NCBI GenBank assembly: GCA_905221605.1
Contig: CAJNDS010002620.1
Span: 312,001 to 340,057, forward strand
DNA: 28,057 bases
Reading direction: 5' to 3'
From: Symbiodinium natans
Lineage: Eukaryota; Sar; Dinophyceae; Suessiales; Symbiodiniaceae
The translations under genes were made by a program, and so were the position numbers. Below the pieces are notes generated by a model. The model was not told the origin of the DNA, ran no database searches, and was given only the letters and a program-made list of their open reading frames with translations. This document shows, piece by piece, positions 15,494 through 24,859 of this stretch. Position 1 is the first letter of the stretch; each line of letters begins with the position of its first letter.

Positions 15494-16424
15494 CTACTTG
15501 CAGCCGGCTGGCTTCTCTTTCAACCTCGTCTCGGCCAACTGAAGCTTGCTCTGCAGGGCGGCATTGAGGTCTACGGCCTCTTTGAGGTGCCGCTTCGTGT
15601 CTTGGCACCTGGGTTCCCAGTATTCCCAGGAGGTTGCGACAGAGCTGCCCCTGGCCCGCACCTGTGTGGAGGGGCTGACCCTGAAAGGAGGGAGGATTTG
15701 AAGCTGAGACGCTCCTGTAGCTTGCAGCTGCTGTCGTGGTACCTTGGTCTCAGTCGCTTGCAGGATCCGAGCAACGAGCGGAGTTGCCACAGCCGAGCGG
15801 CTCCCCGCGTAGGTGGTCGTTCTCAGACAGCAGCAGGTCGATCTGGCACTTGCTGCGCTGGCACCTTGGCTTCGGCTACATTGAAGACCACAAAAGCCAA
15901 TGCGGATGACCCACGCCGCCCTGAGCATGTCTGAGCAGAGTGGCTCCGTGCGCAGGAGGTCATTCGCAGACCGCATCTCTGCCATCTCCGTCTCCAACTC
16001 TCCCAGCTTGGCAGCGCACCTCGCTCGCGCATGAGCAGATCCCACATGCGTGCAAGTGCACTGCGAGCAGCACTGCATGTGGCCCGGACTTGCTGAGCTC
16101 TGTCTGCAGCTGAACGATGTGGCCATCGGGCAGGCAGGTGCTGGCGTCGCTGTTGGCGGTGGCGACGCTCTCGTTGCTCGCGTTGCTCTCGGTGGTCGCG
16201 TTGCTCGCGCTGCTCTCGTTGCTCTCGTCGCTCTCGTCGCTCTCGTAGCTGCTGGCACTGACGCTGCTAAGGCGTTTTTTGCGCCTTGGGTCACGACCGG
16301 CATCAAGCTCAGACAGGACCCAGGAAGCAGCGGGGCGTTCAAGCAACATGATTGCCATGTGCGGCCCGGGGCACTCCCCTCCTTTCTGATCTTGCGCCGC
16401 CTCTTCTGCAAGGCCGAAGCTCAC
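15494..16424 (-). CDS. Multi-exon coiled-coil protein gene with repeated short exons
   Basis: The upstream exon (from ATG 16424, or the Met at 16358) encodes DPRRKKR (a nuclear-signal-like basic cluster), a Ser/Asp/Glu/Asn tract with ESDESDESNESS, and HIVQLQTELSKSG, ending near 16084. Further exons each begin just after an AG with G-TGC (or G-TAC): 16019-15944 (CAAKLGELETEMAEMRSAND-LLRTE), 15864-15801 (CQRSKCQIDLLLSENDHLRGE), about 15741-15690 (YHDSSCKLQERLSF) and 15608-15494 (CQDTKRHLKEAVDLN..., ending ETRLKEKPAGCK and stop). Heptad-like spacing of L and charged residues indicates coiled coil. Exons 2 and 3 share S-x-N-D-x-L-R-x-E and even the bases after it, so they look like tandem exon duplicates. 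Donors are not resolved. Reading the region as one 305-codon frame is possible but gives Cys/Arg/Ala-rich nonsense between the exons. It lies in the single-copy spacer between the duplication copies. Confidence 0.5.
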
Positions 16425-17307
16425 CGGCCTCCAAATGGCCGGCGCGAAGAGTGCACGTCAACAAGCAACAGCAGCGTGTCTGCATGGACGAAGTAGCATT
16501 GTAACATGGCCAACATGCGGCCGAAGGAGCGGCTGGGCACCGCAGCCGTCCTTCTCAATCTCCCTGAGGGTCATCCTCAGCGATTACGTTACCGCATCGT
16601 TGCCAAACGCATGCTGATGCACATGGCCGCCGCGACTGCTACGAGCACGTGAGTGTATGCTCTGCACACGGTTGAGAATGCAAGGCGCATTGGAGCCCTG
16701 TTAGGTCTGCTAGGTCTGCTGAGCGGCTTTTCCACAAGGGGCTTGCTCGTCGTCGGGCTCTTTCGCCTCCAGCGCGGGGCCTCGCACCTTGACTGCTGGG
16801 CCCCGTGGCAGCCGCGACTTCAGGCTTGGACTTTTGCATGGGTCTGCACGCCTAAACACGAAATGTCTGATTGGCTGCCGGCCTCTCGATGCCGGGATGA
16901 CGCTGGGGCCGCCTTGGCCGGGCCATGGCTGGTGAAATGGAGCCTCGCTGGCTCCCGAAATGTGCTCAGAGCTCCTCAGGGGCTTACATAGACGTGGCTA
17001 TATATCAGGGAAATATTTGGACTTGTCGAAGCAGCCTCCTGCAAAGAGCCGCCTCAAATCTGGCCGGGATGCATTTGGGATGTATTTGCACGAACGACTT
17101 TTGCGTCATAAGCATTGCGCTGCATTGTTGTCGTTGCAGTTGCATGTAATCTGTCCATGTGATGCGCACAAGGCAAGCACAAGGCAAGATGCTTGAGTGA
17201 CCCGACCATGGTCGAAGGTGCTGTTCCGACAGTGACCACAAAACACGTTCGTGTCTTCCCAGGCAAGCGTTCGGTCCTTCTTTCCCGGTGTTTTTTTTAT
17301 GTTTTTT
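16425..17307. other. Spacer with one weak terminal-exon candidate
   Basis: On the minus strand at about 16795-16716 a frame reads GPALEAKEPDDEQAPCGK and ends AAQQT at a TAG, resembling a protein C-terminus. Upstream in another register is KSKPEVAAATGPSSQ. Acceptor- or donor-like sites between them were not resolved. The rest of the segment holds only short overlapping frames on both strands. Confidence 0.25.
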
Positions 17308-17556
17308 TCATGGCACTTTGGAAGTGGCGCTCTTGGCACCCTTGCCCTCGGAATCCAAGACCCACAGCGGGCTCTTAAGCAAAGCTTCACACGCTTCGAT
17401 GCATCGACTCGCGACTTGAAGTTGCTTAGTGGAACGAGCGCGACACCGAGCGCAGCTCCTGGTAAGCCGAGTGGGCACAGTGCACATAACAATGCATCGT
17501 TGAAAAGCAGCAGCCTCGCGCTGAAAGCGCTTACAGGCATCCCTCATGCGATAGAA
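17308..17556 (-). CDS. Exon candidate, helical, Cys-containing (terminal)
   Basis: A minus-strand frame of about 79-83 codons ends at 17308. It reads RDACKRFQREAAAFQRC, then STKQLQVASRCIEACEALL and KSPLWVLDSEGKGAKSATS-KVP. The charge/hydrophobic pattern is that of a folded helical protein with a Lys/Ser tail. A TAG lies just upstream (about 17568), so an acceptor such as tatagcAG near 17566 would be needed. A longer frame in another register (17540-17106) is less protein-like. No family recognised. Confidence 0.3.
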   Translation of the reverse strand, partial: FYRMRDACKRFQREAAAFQRCIVMCTVPTRLTRSCARCRARSTKQLQVASRCIEACEALLKSPLWVLDSEGKGAKSATSKVP

Positions 17557-17562
17557 CGCTAG

Positions 17563-17994
17563 AGAATGCTGCTATATGCTCTTTTTTTTTCGGGGGGAAG
17601 TCGAAATGTGGATGGTTCCGGAGCCCCGTACGAGTAGACAGTGCGCTGGCATCATCTTTTAGCCTTGAACATAACTCTGTTTCTCGGGACCCCCACGACG
17701 TCCCAGATCTCTGCGTGTTCTAGTTTTTTTTTTTCAGTTTCCTGCCTGGGCTTCAGCATGTTTCGCCGTGGGCAGGATTTCTGTGGACCAGCTTCTGGCT
17801 GGGTGGCGCATCTAAGGCGATCCGCCAGTCTAAGGTGCACGCGGCATGTCCTTGAGGCTAGCTCAGACACAGGCCGCGCAGGGTTTAGGGCTTCCCACCC
17901 AGCTTCTCAAGCAAAGGATGTCAAACGTGTGGATCCAGCTCAGCGGCAGGTCCTGTGCTGAAAGCATATACGCCCTTTTTCTATGTCGCGCAGC
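17563..17994. other. Spacer before duplication copy 2
   Basis: Contains T-runs at 17580 and 17726 and no convincing exon. The minus-strand helical gene of copy 2 runs into this segment at its 3' end (to 17863) with a C-terminus not shared with copy 1. Confidence 0.4.
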
Positions 17995-18790
17995 AAAGCT
18001 TCGTCTAGGATCGTCATCAGCTCGCCAAAGGAGCTGGAAGTCACTGAACAATGCGTTCGGGTCCACAAATGGTTGCCGACTAAGCAGGACTCTGACCAGC
18101 AAGGACACCCACCTCTGGCGCTGAGGCTTCTCCAGTGCACGCATGACATTCTCAAGATGGCATGAGCACATGCTTACCTCTGTCCAAACCTCCTGGCTGA
18201 TTTCGGTGGACTCTTGCAGGACATTCTCCGTCAGGCCAAGCATGGCTTCCGCAATCAGTTGCTGTACACAAGGCAGACCACCTCTCCCGTAGTTGAGAAC
18301 AATATGGTGCGCAGCTTTCCTCACAGATGCATCCACGTCGCCGCAGTGCTCGAACAGGTCTCGAAGGTTTGCAACGACGATGCGGCGGGCATCCCTTTCT
18401 GAGAAATGGGTCTTTCTGGCACATGCCAGCGTCATACACCACCACCGACCTGGGATTGAGACTGCAACAGAACCGATGTCGTTCCGTGAACAGACAAGCC
18501 TTTCTGGGGAGAATGATTACAACATCAGATCAAGAGGCACTCAAAGTACTTCATCTGCTCGACATCATCTCCGCAGGCATCGGCATCGAAGGCTTCAGGG
18601 TCTTCGAGGGCAGAATCCCATCTCGCAGAAAAATCGAGAATCGACTCGGACCTGCGAAGCGGAAGCCACACGCGTGTTCCCATGACGTTTGCGCAGACGA
18701 TGCCCGTGGACCCATCCGCGCCTATCCAACCTGCCCATTTCCTCCATGTGCCTTATCAACACCTTAGGCTGCAGAATGCGCATTCTCGCC
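17863..18790 (-). CDS. Multi-exon helical protein gene, copy 2 (partial)
   Basis: Counterpart of the 13617-14500 gene with the same exon plan: exon A about 18790-18731 (RILQPKVLIRHMEEMGR), intron 18730-18652, exon B from 18651 (SESILDFSARWDSALED... DVEQMKYFEC), acceptor ctgttgcAG near 18462, exon C to 17863. Over exon C the two proteins differ at 17 of about 145 residues, against roughly a dozen silent changes and no indel. Purifying selection is therefore weak but a reading frame has been kept. After ADDDPRRS this copy continues FAARHRKRAYMLSAQDL..., unrelated to copy 1. No family recognised. Confidence 0.5.
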
Positions 18791-19632
18791 TCCCGAGAGC
18801 AGCATCTCATTACATTGCACCTTGCAGTGAAGGGAAGTAAGCGCGCAAAAAAATCCCCGCCCTAGGACTCGTGGCCTGCCGGGATGTCAGGCGACACTCC
18901 ATGATGTCATCCACCTTGGGGCACGTGCAGACACTCCTTCTGGAGTGAAACTCCCCTCTCAAAAGCTTTCAGGCCAGTACACATCATTGCACACCGCCAA
19001 TTTCGCAGGCTAGGCGCGGTAAGGTACTGCAACAGATTGGGCCTCGAATGGTAGCCGGCTTTGTGCAGAGCTCATCGCTTGTCCCCTTGCGATTTATGCG
19101 AGGTCAGGATAGGCTAAGTAACACAGAGAATGACGGGTCTGGCAGGTCCAGAAATGCGCCATCCATGGCGCCGCAAGACCTGGTCAGAGACTTTGCAGAC
19201 CTGAGCTGCACCTCTCCCCCCTGACAACAAGAAAGTGATGAAACTAGAGGGACTTGTGAGCTGCCCGTCGTGACCCGTAACGAACGCGTAGGAATCTTTC
19301 AGCAGCATGCCAAGTCTAAGGGTGGGAAAGAGACGGGAAGATGCAAGAAGATTCTGTCTGCAGAGCAAAGCACGGCATGTCTTCATTCTTCCCAGCGGGC
19401 AGCGACCTGGGAAGAGAGGACTGCACCGACCTTAGGCCAGGCAAACGCAACATGCCGAAGGGCCGTCAAGAAGAAGCTATGCCGTGACCCCAAGAAGCAA
19501 AGGGCCCGGGGCCGTGGGAGACTAAAACTTGCATTCTCAAGCCCTGAGAGCCGGGCTTATCGCTCTCTTCATCGTAGCTCTTCACAGCAAAAGGCAGCAC
19601 ATTAAGCACTTGTGGAAGATCCGCCTGACACC
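17995..19632 (+). repeat. Segmental duplication, copy 2
   Basis: Direct repeat of 13705-15329. The left edge lies inside the reading frame of the minus-strand gene, just after ADDDPxRS, so the duplication broke or captured the 3' end of that gene. The right edge falls at cctgacacc, followed at once by the tandem array at 19633. Confidence 0.95.
19160..19605 (+). pseudogene. Plus-strand gene candidate, copy 2 (frameshifted)
   Basis: Counterpart of 14733-15238. The exon-1 part reads MAPQDLVRDFADLSCTSPP and then meets TGA through an extra C in a C-run (about 19215-19221). From 19223 to 19605 a different register is open for about 127 codons: VVTRNERVGIFQQHAKSK, TWEERTAPTLGQANATC, VKKKLCRDPKKQRARGRG, LAFSSPESRAYRS and stop. 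In copy 1 the same register carries two in-frame stops (near 15006 and 15027), but its last 40 codons are also open and end at the same stop (15302). So the copies disagree on which frame is coding, and at least one is a pseudogene. Confidence 0.3.
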
Positions 19633-20083
19633 CGGTTTAACATGTGTTTGGGGGCTCCCCAGGCAAATGTCTTGTCCCCCTTCGGGCAAGAGCAACTTTA
19701 CCCCAATCCGGTTCCACATGTTTCTAACCCAAATTCTGTTCCCCCATTGTGCCAAAACAACTTTTACCCCAATCTGGCTTGACATTTGTCTTAGGGCTCC
19801 CCAGCCAAAGGTCTTGTCGTCTTTTGGGCAAGAGCAACTTTACCCCAATCCGGTTCGATATGTTTCTAACCCAAATTATTTTCCCCCATTGTGCCAAAAA
19901 CCACTTTGCCCCACGGTTTGACATGTGTGTTGGGGCTCCTTAGCCAAAGGTCTTTTCCTCCTTCGGCCAAAAGCAGCTTTACCACGACCTGTTTGGACAT
20001 GTGTCTAACCCAAATTCCGTTCCCCCATTGTGCCAAAAGCAACTTTTACCCCAATCCGGTTTGACATGTGTCTTGAGAAAAAA
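19633..20083 (+). repeat. Tandem array, ~141-bp dimeric unit (about 70-bp half units)
   Basis: Units begin at acatgtg-type starts at about 19639, 19781, 19920 and 20063. Each is a dimer of related halves. One half has ggggctccccagccaaaggt and gggcaagagcaactttaccc; the other has ctaacccaaattctgttccc and cattgtgccaaaa. Both end in ttaccccaatccggtt. The array begins at the base where duplication copy 2 ends. Confidence 0.9.
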
Positions 20084-20220
20084 GCAAGCGGCACACAGAT
20101 CAAAGCAGCGAAAAGAACATCACAGTTTCGGAATTGACAACTCCATATATGCAAAACCCTTAGCGTGAGGGCGAAGGTTTTGTGTTGGGACTCCTTTTTC
20201 TTGTTCCAAAACCTGCCTGG
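20084..20220. other. Short spacer downstream of the PA14-like gene
   Basis: About 140 bases without tandem structure, containing catatatgcaaaacccttagc. The minus-strand PA14-like frame could extend into it (to 20160) but its last 25 or so codons are Pro/Arg/Lys-rich and probably intronic. Confidence 0.4.
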
Positions 20221-20229
20221 ATCCCTGGA

Positions 20230-21196
20230 GGCCGCGGCACGGGGTGCAGGCCGGGCCGCATGAAGAGCCGGGTATCCCTCGCAGAGGCTCCTTCCTGCAG
20301 GCCGTCGTTCACCACCACCACGGACTCTCCACCAAGGCCCCGGCCACCCATACTCAGGCGGCCGCTGTCGTCCGAGCGGAGTCGGATCATGTATTCCCCA
20401 CCGTTGACGATGAGAAAGTAGCCCTGCCAGCACACGTAAATGGGCCGGCTCAGCAGCTCAATCTCGTCGCTGAAGTCCCCTTCTCCAGGGCCAGTCCTTT
20501 GGAACTGATCATCCATGCGGTAGAGCAGCCTTCCGTTTGGGTAGCCCGCACCCATGTTGGCTGCAGGTGGCAGTACGATTGGGTCGTCCTCAGTGACATC
20601 GAACACCTCCTTCATAAACCCAATGTGTCTTGGGAAGCCCAACTTCTCCCCGGCACGATGATCATGTTTTCGTTCATGTTTGGTCCAGAATATCTGAAAA
20701 ACAGCTTGGCATCTCCTCCGCCTTGAAATACTCGATACGCAATCGGCGCAAGCCAGCTTCGAGCCATTGCTTGCTCCGGGTCACGGGCCCAGTAGGTGCC
20801 TGATAGCCCACCATCGCCCTCCAACTGCCACAAGCTAAAGGGCTCGCAGCCCCAGTCAGTGACAAAGCAGTTCAAGTAAATTCCTTGGGAGCACTCTGAA
20901 CGTTGGTTGCCATACGAGCCATCATCGACCCGGTTCTTTCTCATCTGCTGCATGGCCCAGTTTTGAACATCGTACCTGTGCAGGGGGCATCCTTTCTGCA
21001 TCTCTACGTCAATAGTGGGCCCTCTCCTCATCAGAAACCTAAACCCTGAACCCTAAACCCTAAACCTGCACCAAAGCACACACTTACACCAAGCATCGAG
21101 CCTCGTGGCACAACCTTGCCCAGAACAGGCATCGTGGCCCAGAATCATCCGGAAGCCATCATCAGCCTCGATCTCGAAGGTGTCGTAGCCTGCAAT
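20230..21196 (-). CDS. PA14-like two-domain protein gene fragment
   Basis: Exon 1 (21196-21090) encodes [19 protein letters not shown], matching the PA14 core pattern G-x-Y-x-F-x(5)-D-D-G-x-R. The donor is TTG|GTGTAAG. The intron (21089-20976) ends ccctgcacAG and joins in phase to exon 2: [11 protein letters not shown]..., [18 protein letters not shown], then [19 protein letters not shown], the usual PA14 end. A one-base frameshift in the CCCC run at 20648-20651 then links to a second domain: [60 protein letters not shown]. It stops near 20240 before the final strands. PA14 domains are beta-barrel modules usually found in extracellular or surface proteins that bind carbohydrate. The N-terminus, signal peptide and 3' end are not identified. 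Confidence 0.6.
20976..21089 (-). other. Intron of the PA14-like gene containing telomere heptamers
   Basis: The 114-bp intron predicted between the two PA14 exons holds three to four (TTTAGGG)-type units (21038-21066 on the plus strand as ccctgaaccctaaaccctaa). Donor GTGTAAG and acceptor CACAG|G give an in-phase join (reading ...DAWYDVQNW...). Skipping the intron would bring stop codons into the frame. Confidence 0.55.
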
Positions 21197-21204
21197 CTGC
21201 ATCA

Positions 21205-21400
21205 CACACACACATATCTATATATATATATACATATATATGTATGTATACATATGCATAATATATATATATAATCATATATATATATATACATATATAA
21301 TCATATATATATATATATACATATGTATATACATATATATATATATATATATACATACATATATATTGCTACCAAACCTGCCACCCCCCCCCCCCCCCCA
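21205..21400. repeat. AT/ATAC microsatellite and poly-C
   Basis: From 21205 to 21365 the sequence is alternating acac, then tatatata, tacatatatgtatg and similar. It is followed at 21383-21399 by a run of about 17 C. Reading frames of Tyr/Ile repeats across it are artefacts. It sits in what would be the next upstream intron of the PA14-like gene. Confidence 0.9.
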
Positions 21401-21479
21401 AAGATCCACCGTTTTAGAGACTTGCCATAGACAACACAGTTCCTGTAGCATGTTACATCGTTTCTCCTGACGAGACGTA

Positions 21480-21690
21480 CCACCACCTGAAACATCCTGA
21501 AAACACAAATATATCAGTAAAGTATCTAAAAAACCTTCTGGCGGGCGTACGTACCCCTTTCACTAGTCTTTCACCCAAAACCACCCTAAACCCTCGCTAT
21601 ATTAAGATATAACAGCACACAACCACCTGAAGCACCCTGAAAAACAAAAATGCAACCGTAAAGTATCTAAAAGAAAACTTCTGGCGGTCT
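21480..21690. repeat. Duplicated ~72-bp segment with splice-acceptor signal
   Basis: 21480-21553 and 21619-21690 are direct repeats (ccacctgaaRcaYcctgaaaa, a variable aaat/aaatgc part, gtaaagtatctaaaa, cttctggcgg). On the minus strand both read as ...gatactttac...tttgt-tttcAG|G followed by tgcttcaggtgg-like sequence, a strong polypyrimidine tract and acceptor. This looks like a duplicated intron 3' end plus the start of an exon upstream of the PA14-like gene. The first copy opens a frame beginning [13 protein letters not shown]. Confidence 0.65.
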
Positions 21691-21889
21691 CAGGGAATAG
21701 TGAAAAGATATTTGCTCACGTAGTCTCGCGTTCCCGGGAGTTGCAGCAAATGATGATTTTCTTCGCGTCACCGTATGCCTTCTCCATTTTCTGTGTTTGA
21801 CATACAATGCTTATACCCTATATACATACATGATGTGGGTACTTCTTCGACTTTCTCTTTGCAGCCCTGCAAACATGGGCATAACCCTA

Positions 21890-22760
21890 CGAGATTTGTT
21901 TAGGGATTTAAGCCTCAAGCCCTTCAGGGTTGTAAGGTTCTACTCCTACAGATAATGCCTATACCTTAAACCCGAAACCAGTAAACCCCATAGGGTCTAA
22001 ACCCTATAGGGCTAACCCCGTGACGGTTTTAGAGATAAACCCTGAAAAGACCCTAAACCTTTCAACCCTCTAGGGTTTAATGGTTTACAAACCTAAGGTG
22101 CGGGCATGTATACCTTCAGCTCCTATAGGGTTAAAACCTTGATCCTTTTTGGGCCCTATAGGGTTTTAGGGTTCAGACCCTAAAGTGTTTAGGGCTAAGG
22201 TTTAAATGCCCAAACCTTAAACCTAAATGGGCTTAGGTTTAAATGCCTAACTCACAGGGTTATGACGTTCTACGACTAGGTACCGCCTAAACCTTAAGCT
22301 TATAGGGTTTGAACCCTAACGGGCTAAGCCCGTGAGGGTTTTAGAAATAAACCCTGCCAGAAACTCAAAACCTTTGAGCCCAATAGGCTTTAATGGTTTG
22401 CAAACCTAAGGTCTGGGCATGTAGACCTTTAGCGCCTATGGGATTAAGACCTTTGAGCCTTTTTGGGCCATATAGGGTTTTAGGGTTCAGACCCCAAAAG
22501 GTTTAAATGCCTCAACCTTAACCCCTAAGGTTTTGTTTAGACTCTATTGGCTTAGGTTTTAAAGCCTATAAATCTTAATTAAACCCTAAACCTTTAAACA
22601 TTAAACCTATAGGGTTCAACCCTAGACCTTTAAACCTCTTAACCATATAGGATTTAAAAGTTAAGGGTTTGGGTTTAATTGCTTAACCCGAAACAGTTTC
22701 GGGTCTTCTCTTTGAAACCCTAAACCCTTAAACCAATTGGTTTTAGAGCATAAGCCCGCA
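21890..22760. repeat. Telomere-derived repeat region with a 312-bp tandem duplication
   Basis: The region is dense in degenerate heptamers of both orientations (aaccctatagggctaa, ttagggttcagaccc, cctaaacctttaaac). Within it, 21955-22215 and 22275-22520 are direct repeats offset by about 312 bp, sharing gggttttagaRataaaccctg, taatggttt-caaacctaagg, gggcatgta-acct and tttttgggcc-atagggtttt. Paired ccctata/tataggg sites give many small palindromes. No coding frame of any length is present. Confidence 0.8.
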
Positions 22761-23029
22761 GTGGAGCTGAGGGAATGGGAGGGCGGCAGGGTGTTTAGGG
22801 GTCCTGGCTATGTGGAAGATCCCTGGTACCCTCCCCCTTCCCCCACTTCCCCCTGTTTATACGCAAACTTCATGCTTGTAAGCAATGAGTGAGTGAGTCG
22901 GTGGTCGCAGTGAATTTGTGGTGGTGTAAATGAGCCAGTGATTCCTAGAGCAAGAGTATGGAGAGGCAATGAGTCCGCGACTCCCAGATTTTAGTACGGA
23001 GTGTTGAAGATGGTGGGCTTAGGGGTTTC
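22761..23029. other. Short spacer; nothing recognised
   Basis: Contains a pyrimidine tract (ccctcccccttcccccacttcc, about 22830-22855) and short gtgagtgagtcggtgg-like sequence, but no frame, repeat or splice signal worth calling. Confidence 0.5.
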
Positions 23030-23420
23030 CTGCATTTAAACTTGCATTAAAAAATCTACGTTAGATACGGGCAGACCCCAGGATGCTCAGGACTCTTGAT
23101 TCTTGGTTCTTGGTTCCTGGGGCCTGGATGCATTTAAAACTGCATTTAAAAATTTAAATTCAAATGCGGGCAGACCCCAGGAACCAAGAACCAAGAACCA
23201 AGATGCGCAGGACTCTTGATTCTTGGTTCTTGGTTCCTGAGGGGTGGTCTGCATTTAAAACTGCATTTAAAAAATTAAGTTAAATGCAGACTACCCCTGG
23301 GAACCAAGAACCAAGAACCAAGATGCCCAGGACCCTTGATTCTGGAATCTTGGTTCCTGGGGCTGGGCTGCATTTAAAACTGCATTTAAAAATTTAAGTT
23401 CAATGCAGCCCAGCCCCACA
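23030..23420. repeat. Tandem array of alternating palindromes, ~122-bp unit
   Basis: Three to four units contain gcatttaaaactgcatttaa, an A/T segment, a Cys-box-like gggcagaccccagg, then ccaagaaccaagaaccaag, a short centre and cttggttcttggttcct. The AAGAACC and GGTTCTT arms pair around the centre, and the outer gcagaccccag pairs with ctgaggggtggtctgc. The AT-rich link is itself flanked by inverted ctggggctgggctgca and tgcagcccagcccc. Every segment therefore belongs to a hairpin with its neighbour. Confidence 0.85.
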
Positions 23421-23739
23421 GCCACACCACACGGGGGGGGGGGGGGAGGAAGTAAAAAGATCATGACCCTAAAGCCTTGAAGCCTAAACCCGAATACTTT
23501 AAAACTAAGCTTTAAACCTCAAGCTGTAAAAGGCTAAGCTCTGAAACCTAACCCTGCGAGCACGAAGGGAGGGGACATGCGACAAACCTCTGGGGCCCTC
23601 ACCAAACACTACGAGCACCTACGAGCAGGAAGGGAGGGGACCTGCGACAAACCTCTAGAACCCTCACCTGGCCCAAATCTGTGTTTCAAGTGTTGCAAGG
23701 CCGGAGTTAGTGAGTTTAGGATTTGCGCCCTTCAAGTTC

Positions 23740-23888
23740 CTTACTCGCGCCCGCAAAGTTTAAGGGATGTTCATCCCTTCGTGGGACTACAACCATAGTC
23801 CTTTGTGGGAAGAGAGTCTTATAAACTCTTTTGACGCGGTTTTTTCGCACAAGAAGAGGGTGGCTTAAACTTTACGGCACGAGTAAAA
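23740..23888. repeat. Short inverted-repeat element, copy 1
   Basis: ttactcgcgcccgcaaagtt at the left end faces ttaaactttacggcacgagt at the right end, with about 100 bases between. A second copy at 25198-25346 has better-paired arms (cgtgcccgcaaagtttaa and ttaaactttgcgggcacg). Size and structure are like a MITE; no target-site duplication was established. Confidence 0.65.
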
Positions 23889-24154
23889 CTGAAGGGCCGA
23901 GAGGGGCTGCATAACCCGAAATATAAAACGAAAACCTGTGCTGGTAACCTAATCGTGGCTCCATAACCTGCCTAAAGTTTCAGGTCTGTCTACGAAGGGC
24001 AAGAGACCACTAGCAACCGCCCCAAGACGATGAGAGGGGATTCAAAGGGCTTCCACATGGATTCCTTGGAAGTAATATTATGCTACTCCCCGCTGCTTCC
24101 AAGGAACCTCCCTCTTTTTGTGTGACAGTTCAAAGAGCTCAATTTAATTGTAAA

Positions 24155-24252
24155 CCCGGACAGTTTTCTCCATGTTTTGGCCTCAGCTGTTCGGTCAAGC
24201 GCTTGAACCTGACCAAATAGCTCGCGCCAAAACATGGCGAAAAATGTCCGGG
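24155..24252. repeat. 98-bp palindrome (arms ~45 bp)
   Basis: cccggacagttttctccatg and ttttggcc...ctg-ttcggtcaag on the left pair with ttgacc/gaccaaatagct, cgcgccaaaacatggcgaaa and aatgtccggg on the right. Related sequence recurs at about 26085-26120, 26155-26250 and 26265-26312. It is probably the terminal region of the Y-type repeat. Confidence 0.75.
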
Positions 24253-24859
24253 ATTAGAGCGTGTTCAATCTAAATGCCTTTCGGGCTCTCCACTACAGAA
24301 ATCATTTTTAAAGCCCAAAAACCCTAAAGATATAAACCCCAAAAAATTGAAGCGAAAGCAAGGGGCAATCAAACGCCTTGACAGAAAACATGTTTGAAGC
24401 CGAAAAACCCCTATGGATGCTAGTTGAAGACGCTCTAAACCACCACAAACCTTTAGGGCCCTCACCAAGCCCTACGAGCACGAAGGGAGGGGACAACCTC
24501 TAGGGCCTTCACCAAACCGAAGGGAAGGGGACATGCGACAAACCTCTAGGGCCCTGGCCTGGCCTGAATCTGTGTTTCAAGTTTAACCAGGCCGCAGTTT
24601 AGGGTTTAGGGTTTCTTGCAACCCGTTCCCGCACCAGCATACTTCCTTTCCCCCACACAATGGCCAACTAGCAACGAGACGGAATTGCCATTCGTTTTCA
24701 ACATGTCAATTTACAGGGTTCAGTACCACCCTCTTTTGCGAAACAAGTGTATTCCCCTTCGTGGTACATTTCTTGGCACGGTCTTTCCGCACCAAAAGAT
24801 GGAGGGACATTTTTGACAAAAGGAGGTTGGTTTAAGGAGAATCGACGGAAGATCGGTCG

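Noticed and set aside
20674-20865. Alternative minus-strand frame reading [12 protein letters not shown] within the PA14-like gene
   Set aside because: It resembles a PA14 strand, but the main register reads continuously into [15 protein letters not shown] without needing a frame change at that point, so the resemblance is probably fortuitous.
21162-21508. Tyr/Ile-rich frames on both strands
   Set aside because: They are translations of the (AT)n/(ATAC)n microsatellite.
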